Part shown: in pieces, positions 24,125 to 31,373 of the stretch
Layout of the letters: each line of letters begins with the position of its first letter
How positions within the stretch are numbered: the stretch's first letter is position 1
Assembly (NCBI RefSeq): GCF_014138435.1
Contig: NZ_JACJIM010000005.1
Coordinates: forward strand, 62,001-126,000
Direction: 5' to 3'
Origin: Methylobacterium fujisawaense
Lineage (GTDB): Bacteria > Pseudomonadota > Alphaproteobacteria > Rhizobiales > Beijerinckiaceae
Length of the DNA: 64,000 bases
Program-made: the position numbers and the translations under genes
The notes under the pieces: generated by a model
Seen by the model: the letters and a program-made list of their open reading frames with translations, nothing else
Databases searched by the model: none
What the model was told of the DNA's origin: nothing

Positions 24125-24922
24125 GTGAGTCAGCCGCAGATGCAGATCGTCGCCACCGAGGCGACGTCCCAGGCCGTGACAGCGGCCTCGCCAACCGAGG
24201 GCGCCACGGTCCTCTCGATCATCGAGCGGATGGCGCGCGATCCGAACGTCGATCCCGACCGGGTCGAACGGTTCCTGGTCATGGCCCGGGAGGATCGGGC
24301 CGAGCGCGCCCGGGTGGCCTTCATCGCCGCCATGGCGGCCTGTCAGGCCGAACTGCCGCGGGTCCTGCGCGATGCCCGGAACACGCATTCCGGTGCCCCC
24401 TACGCGCGCTTGGAGACGATCGCGCGGGCCACGCAGCCGGTCATCGCCCGGCACGGCTTCTCGCTCTCGTTCGACACCGAGGCGTCGCCGATCCAGGGGC
24501 ATCTGCGGGTGAAATGCACCTGCGCCCACGAGGCCGGACACGAGCGCGCCTACCACCTCGACCTGCCGCCCGACACGGCGGGCGCACAGGGGAAGGCCAA
24601 CAAGACGCCCATCCAGGGGATCGGCTCGACGATCACCTACGCGCGCCGCTACCTCGTCCTGCAGGTCTTCAACATCGCCCTGACCAACGATCCGGACGAC
24701 ACCGACGGGGCGTCCGGGGCGGACGCGTCCACGGACGTGATCTCGGACGCGCAGGCCGAAACGCTGCGCAACCTCCTCACCGAGCACGGCATCGCCCCGG
24801 CGAAGTTCCTGCGTGTCTTCGCCGTCGAGAGCGTGCCCGACCTTCCGGCCAGCCTCTACGGCGAGGCCCTGGACGCCATCGAGCGCGCCGTCGCCCGGCG
24901 TGCCCAGCCGGAGGGCCGCTGA
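24125..24922 (+). CDS. ERF-family single-strand annealing protein
   Basis: A 265-residue protein with GTG start at 24125 preceded by GGGGAGA. It has the ERF pattern: ARVAFIAAMAACQAELPRV, then APYARLETIARATQPVIARHGFSL, a HLRVKCTCAHEAGHER strand pair, and GIGSTITYARRYLVLQVFNI. The C-terminal acidic linker leads to a small helical tail (residues about 205-260). It anneals complementary strands in phage recombination together with the exonuclease encoded next. Confidence 0.9.
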   Translation: MSQPQMQIVATEATSQAVTAASPTEGATVLSIIERMARDPNVDPDRVERFLVMAREDRAERARVAFIAAMAACQAELPRVLRDARNTHSGAPYARLETIARATQPVIARHGFSLSFDTEASPIQGHLRVKCTCAHEAGHERAYHLDLPPDTAGAQGKANKTPIQGIGSTITYARRYLVLQVFNIALTNDPDDTDGASGADASTDVISDAQAETLRNLLTEHGIAPAKFLRVFAVESVPDLPASLYGEALDAIERAVARRAQPEGR

Positions 24923-24923
24923 C

Positions 24924-25559
24924 ATGGCCGAGTTGATCCAGGGCACCGCCGAATGGTTGGACGCGCGCTGCGGCAAGGTCACGGCCTCGCGCGTCGCCGA
25001 CGTGCTGGCGGTCAGGCGCGACGGCAAACCGACCGCGGATCGCGAGCGCTATCTGATGGAGCTCGTGGGCGAGCGCCTGACCGGCCTCGCGACGCAGCAC
25101 CATCTCACCGCCGCGATGCTCGAAGGCTCCGAGCGGGAGCCGCAGGCCTGCGACGCCTACGAGTTCCTGTACGGCGTCGACACCGTGAAAGTCGGGTTCG
25201 TCGACCATCCGGCGATCGCGGCGGCCGGGGCGAGCCCGGACCGGCTCATCGGTGCCGACGGCCTCGTCGAGTTCAAGTGCCCGACCCTGCGCACCCATCT
25301 GGAGACGCTGCTCACCGGGGAGATCCCGGAGGAGCACCGGCCGCAGATGCGCTGGCAGATGGCCTGCACGGGCCGGGCGTGGTGTGACTTCGCCTCGTGG
25401 CACCCGAGCGTGCCGCCGGCCCTGCGGCTGTGGGTCAAGCGGCTGCACCGGGACGAGGCCCAGATCGCGAAGGACGAAGAGGCCGTGCGCGCCTTCCTCG
25501 GTGAGGTCGAGGCGCGGGTCACGCGCTTGCGGGCCATCGGTTACGCGGAGGCGGCATGA
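24924..25559 (+). CDS. YqaJ / lambda Exo-type 5'-3' exonuclease
   Basis: A 211-residue protein starting MAELIQGTAEWLDARCGKVTASR. Catalytic residues: Glu in MLEGSEREPQA (about 72), Asp in SPDRLIGADGLVEFKCPT (about 103) with the E-x-K pair, and GEIPEEHRPQMRWQMACTG. It resects double-stranded ends to produce substrate for the ERF annealase. It starts one base after the ERF stop. Confidence 0.95.
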   Translation: MAELIQGTAEWLDARCGKVTASRVADVLAVRRDGKPTADRERYLMELVGERLTGLATQHHLTAAMLEGSEREPQACDAYEFLYGVDTVKVGFVDHPAIAAAGASPDRLIGADGLVEFKCPTLRTHLETLLTGEIPEEHRPQMRWQMACTGRAWCDFASWHPSVPPALRLWVKRLHRDEAQIAKDEEAVRAFLGEVEARVTRLRAIGYAEAA

Positions 25560-25633
25560 ATCCGCGTGCTCCGATCACGGCCTCGACGAAGCCTCGGTTG
25601 CGCGGCCTTTCGATCAGCGGCGGGGGCCAATCA

Positions 25634-26092
25634 TCAGGTTTTCCTCAAGTGAGGCAGGTCGTGGTCTGTCAGGCGGTTCCCCGCCGCGGTGACTGCCCGC
25701 GACGTGAAGCGATCAGGATTTTCGAGAACCAGGTACTCGAAAAGGTAGTCCGAAAGCCCCGCATCCACGAGGCGACGGAAGCCCTCGGACGGCTTGCTCG
25801 ATGCGGCGATGTCGTCGAGCGTTTGCACGACCCCGACCCGCTTCACCTTTTCCCGGGTGCGCGCCGCCCGCGACGTGCGGCCGTTTTCCTTCGTCAGCAG
25901 CTCTTCGAAGACCGAGATGATCTCCCAGAAGCGTCTCTCGACGGGGTCGGCGAAACGCCGTCCTTCAAGCTCGGAAATCCGCCGGATGCACGCGGTGACC
26001 AAATCCTGAACATTCAGGCGTTCGGCACTCGCCATCAATCTGCGGACCTGTTCCACATCGTCGAGGTTTTGGGGATCAACCGGCCAAGCCAT
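25634..26092 (-). CDS. Opposite-strand protein in the early region
   Basis: A 152-residue protein starting MAWPVDPQNLDDVEQVRRLM. It is helical, with CIRRISELEGRRFADPVERRFWEIISVFEELL, a basic linker (GRTSRAARTREKVKRVG) and a helical end. It runs against the recombination operon and has its own upstream gap of about 130 bases. Orientation and isolation suggest a moron or accessory gene; function unknown. Confidence 0.65.
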   Translation of the reverse strand: MAWPVDPQNLDDVEQVRRLMASAERLNVQDLVTACIRRISELEGRRFADPVERRFWEIISVFEELLTKENGRTSRAARTREKVKRVGVVQTLDDIAASSKPSEGFRRLVDAGLSDYLFEYLVLENPDRFTSRAVTAAGNRLTDHDLPHLRKT

Positions 26093-26225
26093 TCGAAGCC
26101 TCTCTGCAGCTCCGGAGAGGTTGCAGCATGGGGCCTTACCTCTAGGTTGCGGCCCGACCGGATCTGCGGATGTTCAGGTGTCGCCCTGCACAGCATCGAG
26201 CTCCAAGGCATGCCGGAGACACACC

Positions 26226-26594
26226 ATGGGTGAACGCGTCCGCCACAAGCAGCGCGGCACCGAGTACGAGGTGCTGGGCGTGGCCGAACTCCAGATCGCC
26301 TCTGCCCCCGTCCTGGAAGGCAGCAAGCTCGCCATCTACCGCGGCGAGGACGGCAGGCTCTGGGCGCGAGAGGTCGGTGAATTCCGCGACGGGCGGTTCG
26401 AGACGATCACGCCCGCCCCCGAACTGGAGCGCATCGCCCAGGTCCTCGAAGGCGCAGCCGAGCAGGCCGAGAAGGATGCGGTCTGGCACTCATCGGACGA
26501 GCGCGCTGTCGAGCAGGCTCGGCGCGCGGTCACATACCGCGGCTTAGCCGCCGCTCTGCGCGAGTTGGAGACGCGGAAGGCGCGCCATGGATGA
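26226..26594 (+). CDS. DUF1653-like small early protein
   Basis: A 122-residue protein starting MGERVRHKQRGTEYEVLGVAELQ. The N-terminal half has the GTEYEVLG-x-x-E-x-Q-x-A-x-x-x-xEG-x-x-x-x-Y-x-x-xDG-x-x-W-x-R pattern of small beta-barrel (DUF1653-like) proteins common in proteobacterial phages; the second half is helical. Function unknown. Its end overlaps the excisionase gene by eight bases. GGAG lies 8 bases before the start. Confidence 0.6.
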   Translation: MGERVRHKQRGTEYEVLGVAELQIASAPVLEGSKLAIYRGEDGRLWAREVGEFRDGRFETITPAPELERIAQVLEGAAEQAEKDAVWHSSDERAVEQARRAVTYRGLAAALRELETRKARHG

Positions 26595-26805
26595 GCCCAT
26601 TCAGCCCCTGGCCTATAGGCCCAAAGACGCGGCGGCCGTGCTCGGCGTGTCCCGCTCGACGATCTACCAGATGATCGCCGACGGCCAGATCGTCGCCCGG
26701 AAGCTCGGAGCCGCGACTCTGATCCCTCACGCCGAGCTTGCGCGCGTGCTCGACGGTGCGGCCTTGTCGGCCGCCACGAAAGCCGCCCAGGCGTCCATCA
26801 AGTGA
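26587..26805 (+). CDS. Excisionase-like helix-turn-helix protein
   Basis: A 72-residue protein starting MDEPIQPLAYRPKDAAAVLGV. The motif AAAVLGVSRSTIYQMIADGQIVARKLGAATLIP is the excisionase/MerR-type DNA-binding domain. It likely directs excision with the neighbouring integrase. Its last 79 bases overlap the 3' end of the integrase gene on the other strand. Confidence 0.8.
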   Translation: MDEPIQPLAYRPKDAAAVLGVSRSTIYQMIADGQIVARKLGAATLIPHAELARVLDGAALSAATKAAQASIK

Positions 26806-27950
26806 CGGCGTTTCTCCAGAGCGTCGCCGCGGCGGTAGGCGCGCTCGGTCTCGTCACCTACGAGATGCGCGAGCGCGGCTTCGGCTAACTCGCTCGGGAA
26901 GTCGGTCTCCTCGGTCACCCAGTCCCGAAACGATGATCGGAATCCGTGCACGGTGAAGCCGTTGGGGTCGGCCCCGCGCAGGAACATGGCCAGCGCCATG
27001 TCCGAGAGCGGCGTACCCGCCCGCGACGGGAAGACGAGATCCGAAGGCCCTGCACCGTCGGGCCGTACCGAGGCCAGGATCGCGAGCGCCGGCGCCGAAA
27101 GCGGCACACGGTGCGGCCGGCCGGCCTTCATGCGCTCGGCCGGGACCGTCCAGAGCGCCGTGGCCATATCGACCTCGCCCCAGGTCAGCCCGCGGGTCTC
27201 GCCGGACCGGGCGGCCGTCAGGATCGTGAAGCACAGCGCGAGCGAGGAAAAGCTCGTGCGCCCGGCCGCAACCGCCGCGTAAAAGGCCGGCACCCCGGCA
27301 TAGGGCATGGCCTTATGATGGCCACGCGTCAGCTTGCGGGATCGGGGCAGCAGCACATCGAGATGGCCGCGCCAGCGGGCCGGATTCTCGCCGGACCGGT
27401 GGCCGCCGACACGGGCCGCATCCAGGACGCGCTCGATGCGTCCGCGGATCCGGCGCGCCGTCTCGGCCTTCTCGTGCCACATGGGCCGCAGCACCGCGAG
27501 CACGTCGTCGGTGCCGATCTCGGACACCGGCATGCGCCAGAGGCTCGCGGCCTGGACCTCCAGGGTCTGGCGCCATTGCGCGCGGTGCGCGGGGTTCCGC
27601 CAGGTCCGTTCCCGATCGGCCATGTAGGTCTCCGCCACTTCGGCGAACGTCACGGGGGCCGGTGGGGGGAGTGGCGCGATCGCCGCAGCCCTGGCTTCGA
27701 TCGGGTCGATGCCCTCGGCGATCTGCGCCCGGGCCGCCGCAGCGAGCTCGCGCGCCCGGGCCAGCGAGACCGCGCAGGCCGAGCCGAGTCCCATCTCGCG
27801 CCGGCGGCCCGGCATCCGGTAGAGCATCACCCAGCGCTTCGAGCCACTGGCTTCGATCACAAGGTAGAGGCCGCCGCCGTCAGCGTGCCGGCCAGGCTCG
27901 CTCAGCGCCTGGACCTTGCGAGCCGAAAGGCGGTTGATCTCGCGCGCCAT
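26727..27950 (-). CDS. Tyrosine-recombinase integrase (P4 / DUF4102 type)
   Basis: A 407-residue protein. The N-terminal DUF4102 arm-binding domain covers residues about 1-90 (LSEPGRHADGGGLYLVIEASGSKRWV). A core-binding domain follows. Catalytic domain: Arg in TAARSGETRGLTWGEVD (about 255), HGFRSSFRDW with the second His/Arg (about 340), and ALAHLVGDETERAYRRGD with the active-site Tyr (about 377). It integrates and excises the prophage. Gene-free sequence of 570 bases upstream probably holds attR. Confidence 0.95.
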   Translation of the reverse strand: MAREINRLSARKVQALSEPGRHADGGGLYLVIEASGSKRWVMLYRMPGRRREMGLGSACAVSLARARELAAAARAQIAEGIDPIEARAAAIAPLPPPAPVTFAEVAETYMADRERTWRNPAHRAQWRQTLEVQAASLWRMPVSEIGTDDVLAVLRPMWHEKAETARRIRGRIERVLDAARVGGHRSGENPARWRGHLDVLLPRSRKLTRGHHKAMPYAGVPAFYAAVAAGRTSFSSLALCFTILTAARSGETRGLTWGEVDMATALWTVPAERMKAGRPHRVPLSAPALAILASVRPDGAGPSDLVFPSRAGTPLSDMALAMFLRGADPNGFTVHGFRSSFRDWVTEETDFPSELAEAALAHLVGDETERAYRRGDALEKRRHLMDAWAAFVAADKAAPSSTRASSA

Positions 27951-28519
27951 CTACCCCACCAGCCACCCCACCATTCGACACCGATTGCGGCGGATCGGGG
28001 CGGACACCGATGGAATTTATTCCCGCCAACGCCCTATCATCGCAAGGGAAAATCGACGGCGCTGGACGCTGGTGGATCGAACTTCGGCAGACACCCCTTC
28101 CGCCAGCGGGTTGCGGTTGTGGCGGCCAACGCATTCCCGGGGGAGGGGCGGTACCGTCATCGGATCGAGGCGCAGACCGGGATCGAGGGTGTACGAAAAG
28201 GCCGCTTCCGGTTGGAATGCGGTCGTCTCCGATCGAGGCGCTGGTTCCGGGGGGCGGCACCGCGCGCGTCGATCTGGCGACAGAGGGAATGCGTCCGCGC
28301 TGGGTCGAGATTTCGACAACGTCGAGACGAGTCGCGCCGGCAAGCTGCTGAAGGGGGGCGCGGGCCGGCCTTCTGGCCCCTGTGTGCTTGCCCAGATCGA
28401 ATGGCTTGGCGCTGCTATTAGGTGTCACCAGCAAAATGATCTCGGGAAACGGATTTCGAGCTCCGAGCCCGTTGATTTCAAAAACCTATGCGTCGGCCGA
28501 TCATAGTCTGCGCTGAAAC
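27951..28519. other. Gene-free stretch at the right end of the prophage
   Basis: About 570 bases between the integrase and the KpsT-like gene. Long open frames exist on both strands but are arginine/proline-rich and not protein-like. No tRNA or clear terminator seen. The phage-host boundary (attR) should be here. Confidence 0.5.
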
Positions 28520-29173
28520 TCAGGCATTGAGACGTCTGTAGACCTCAATCGCGTCGTTGATGTCTTCGTAGACGATTGCCCGCCCGTTCAGCAGCACGAT
28601 GCCTTGGGTACACCACTCGCGGAGCTGCTCCATCGAGTGGGAAATCATGATGATGTCGGCATTCTTGCGACGGGCGGAGAAGACTTCGTCACACCGCTTG
28701 GAGAAGCGCGCGTCGCCGACCGAGGTGAGCTCGTCGATCAGGTAGGTCTCGAACGGAATTGCCATACTCATGCCGAAGGCGAGCCGTGCGCCCATGCCCG
28801 ATGAGTAGGTGTAGATCGGCTGCTCTAGATAGCTCCCGAGTTCCGAGAAATCCTCCACGAAATCAAGCACTTTCCGCGGATCCTCGCCGTAGATCCGGGC
28901 TACGAACATGACGTTGTCGCGGCCGGTCATCTTGGGATGGAATCCGCCCGCGAAGCCCAGCGGCCACGATACACGCCGGCCTCTATAGACCTTGCCCTTG
29001 GTCGGTTCCTCGGTGCCCGCCAGGATCCGCATCGTCGTCGACTTGCCGGCACCGTTGATGCCGAGGATGCCGTAACAGATACCTTGCTTCAGGGTGAAGG
29101 ATGCCCGGTCCAGGACGATTCGCGGCGCGCCGTTGGCGCGGTAGATTTTCGTGACGTTCTCGAATCGGATCAC
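28520..29173 (-). CDS. KpsT/CtrD-type polysaccharide export ABC transporter ATPase
   Basis: A 217-residue protein, GTG start at 29173 chosen because homologues begin IRFENVTKIY and have about 220 residues. Walker A GINGAGKST (about 44), Q-loop region near GGFHPKMTGRDN, signature YSSGMGARLAFGMS (about 133), Walker B TYLIDELTSVGD (about 152) and switch His in IMISHSM (about 185). It drives export of capsule-type polysaccharide. The Q/E-DELT Walker B is typical of KpsT-like proteins. No membrane partner (KpsM) or glycosyltransferase lies beside it, and phage DNA is on one side. Confidence 0.85.
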   Translation of the reverse strand: MIRFENVTKIYRANGAPRIVLDRASFTLKQGICYGILGINGAGKSTTMRILAGTEEPTKGKVYRGRRVSWPLGFAGGFHPKMTGRDNVMFVARIYGEDPRKVLDFVEDFSELGSYLEQPIYTYSSGMGARLAFGMSMAIPFETYLIDELTSVGDARFSKRCDEVFSARRKNADIIMISHSMEQLREWCTQGIVLLNGRAIVYEDINDAIEVYRRLNA

Positions 29174-29702
29174 GGGACTGCTCGTACGGCACAGCGGCCT
29201 GATGGTCTTTGGGTCGGAGGTAGAGCACCTGAAGGTGGCCAAAACTGGGAATGACAGCGGTCGGGTCAAGCCGTTGGCGTTCCCCCTGGGGCCGCCCCGA
29301 TCGACACCGGTCATTCGGATCTGCGCCCGGTGTCTGGGCCGCCCGCTCGGGGACCGCGTGCGGCAGCGTGGGCCGTTCGGATGCCTCCAGAGGACAAAAG
29401 GCCCTGGCTCGGCCGGCGCCGAGGCCTGCGCGCTGGAACCTGGCGCGGAGGCCGCCTCAGCCTGTTTGAGCGACGGCCCTGCCTAAGCGGCCCGTGGGAG
29501 TAGCCGGGTTGAGGCGATCGGAGTCGCCGCTGGGCCAAGTGGTGATCCGCCGGATGAAGTTTTCGGCCGTCGGCGTGAACGCGGGGCGATCATGCCCCTC
29601 AAGCCGCGCCGGAATCCGTCTCGCGGCGGAGTCGCGTCCTCCCAGTCTGTCCCGGCAGCGTTCAACCACGGGGAGAGGATGGCTTTCGCGGCCTGTGGCC
29701 TT
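29174..29702. other. Gene-free stretch
   Basis: About 530 bases upstream of the KpsT-like gene and downstream of the GGDEF-EAL gene. Only arginine-rich shadow frames are seen and no element is recognised. Confidence 0.5.
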
Positions 29703-31373
29703 TTACGCCCGCCGCAGCAGACTGGGCATACGCAACTCCGAGGCGCGGCTGCGCGGCGAAGGATGGCGTGATCCGGACAGGCGCGGCTCCACCTGACCGA
29801 TCTGATCGAGCAGGAGCGGGCGAGCGAAGTAATAGCCCTGCGCGCAGCGGATCTGCGTCGCCCCGAGAAGGTAGGCGACCTCCTCGTAGGTCTCGACGCC
29901 TTCGGCCACCACCGACATGCCGAGCGCCGCACCGAGTGACTCGATCGCCTTCAGGACGATCTGGCTGCGCGGTCGCTTGTCGATGTCGGTGATGAAGGAG
30001 CGATCGATTTTCAACTCGTCAGCGGTGATGTCCGCCAAGGCCGACAGCGACGAGTAGCCGACGCCGAAATCGTCGATCGAGACCCGCGCTCCGATCGCCC
30101 GGATCCGCGGGAGCACGTCGCGCTGGAAGCGGCCCGCCGTGAAGAAGGCCTCCTCGGTCAGCTCCAGGACGAAACGCTCCGCGAGCCCGGTCTCGCCGAG
30201 GGAGGCACAGAAGGCGGTCATGAAGGGCACATCGCAGGCCTGCTTCGCGGCGATGTTGAGGCTCACGGTGACGTCCGGGCCAAACACCTCATCGATATCG
30301 GGCATCGACCGAACGGTCTCGGCCAGGACCTGGAGCGTGATCTCGTTGATCAGGCCGAGCTCGATGGCGAGGGCGATGAAATCGCCCGGCGCCTGGATCA
30401 TGCCGAGTTCGTCCCGCCAGCGCAGAAGCACCTCGACGCCGGTGACGGCATGGGTGCGCATGTCGACCTTCGGCTGAAAGGCGCAGCAGAAGCAGCGGTC
30501 GCGGATCGCCAGCCGGAGCCGCTGCTCCACAGCCATCCGGGCCGTCGCCGCCTGGCTCATCGCGTCGTCGAACAGGCTGACGCCGCCCTTCAACTCGCCC
30601 TTCACCCGGTACATGGCGTTGTCGGCCTGCCGGGCGAGGACCTCATAGGTGTCGCCGTGGTCCGGGAACAGGCTCACGCCGATGGAGGCGGAGGCGAAGA
30701 TCTCGTGCCCGTCGATGAAGAATGGCTGCTTGAGCCGCTCCGAGATGGCGCGAACGGCTGCCAGCGCGTCGTCCCGATCGAGGACGGGATCGAGCAAGAG
30801 CACGAACTCGTCGCCGCCGATGCGGGCCAGCAGGTCGCTCGGGCGCAACGTCGCGCGGATCCGGTCGGACATCTTGCGCAGCAGGGCGTCGCCCGCGGCG
30901 TGACTGTAATAGTCGTTGATGTGCTTGAAGTTATCGAGATCGATGAAGGCCAGGGCAAAACGGTCCCCGGGTCGTGATTCGGCCAGAACCTCGGCGATGC
31001 TTTGCTCAAACATCGTCCGGTTGGGAAGCCCGGTCAGGGCGTCGATGAAGGCCTTGGTGATCAGCTCCCGCTGAATCCTGTGATGACGCGTGACATCGGT
31101 GACCGTGGTGAGCGTGAAGCTGCCGTGATCCTCCGTGACCGGGTGGGTGCGCACCTCGACGACACGATCACCGATGGCCTCGACATGCGCGGCCTCCCGA
31201 GACGAGCCCGCCGCGGCGGCGAGCGCGTGGACGGCGCTGTCGCCGAGAGCGCGCGCGGCGGCATTGGCCAGGGTGCACCCTCCCTGCTCGTCGAAGACCA
31301 CGACGCCCACGGGGAGCGTCTGGATCACGGCTTCGAGCAGGGTCTGAGGCGTCGGGGAAGTCGGGGCGCTCAT
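29703..31373 (-). CDS. PAS-GGDEF-EAL cyclic-di-GMP enzyme
   Basis: A 556-residue protein. Residues about 5-95 are a PAS-like sensor (LLEAVIQTLPVGVVVFDEQGG). The GGDEF domain (about 110-270) has ALTGLPNR, intact GGDEF and an RPSD inhibitory I-site exactly five residues before it, so it could be a feedback-controlled cyclase. The EAL domain (about 285-530) has EVL instead of EAL but keeps the other key residues: SLNIAAK, ELTEEAFF, DDFGVGYSSL, KIDRSF and AEGVE. No membrane segment. Translation is coupled to the HerA-like gene by an ATGA overlap. Confidence 0.9.
   Translation of the reverse strand: MSAPTSPTPQTLLEAVIQTLPVGVVVFDEQGGCTLANAAARALGDSAVHALAAAAGSSREAAHVEAIGDRVVEVRTHPVTEDHGSFTLTTVTDVTRHHRIQRELITKAFIDALTGLPNRTMFEQSIAEVLAESRPGDRFALAFIDLDNFKHINDYYSHAAGDALLRKMSDRIRATLRPSDLLARIGGDEFVLLLDPVLDRDDALAAVRAISERLKQPFFIDGHEIFASASIGVSLFPDHGDTYEVLARQADNAMYRVKGELKGGVSLFDDAMSQAATARMAVEQRLRLAIRDRCFCCAFQPKVDMRTHAVTGVEVLLRWRDELGMIQAPGDFIALAIELGLINEITLQVLAETVRSMPDIDEVFGPDVTVSLNIAAKQACDVPFMTAFCASLGETGLAERFVLELTEEAFFTAGRFQRDVLPRIRAIGARVSIDDFGVGYSSLSALADITADELKIDRSFITDIDKRPRSQIVLKAIESLGAALGMSVVAEGVETYEEVAYLLGATQIRCAQGYYFARPLLLDQIGQVEPRLSGSRHPSPRSRASELRMPSLLRRA

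Larger units (their letters stand above)
1..27950. mobile_element. Siphovirus-like prophage, left end outside the window
   Basis: A contiguous run of phage modules: tail tip, tape measure, tail chaperones, tube, connectors, capsid, scaffold, portal, terminase, late regulators, DnaB-based replication, Cro/CI switch, ERF plus exonuclease recombination, excisionase and integrase. The integrase end at 27950 marks the right side; attR should lie between 27951 and 28519 but cannot be defined without the left junction. No obvious frameshift or stop breaks any structural gene, so the element may be intact. Lysis genes are not visible and may sit left of position 1. Confidence 0.95.

Noticed and set aside
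27880..28506. Open frames on both strands right of the integrase, considered as transposase remnants
   Set aside because: No transposase motif, inverted repeats or protein-like composition could be found.
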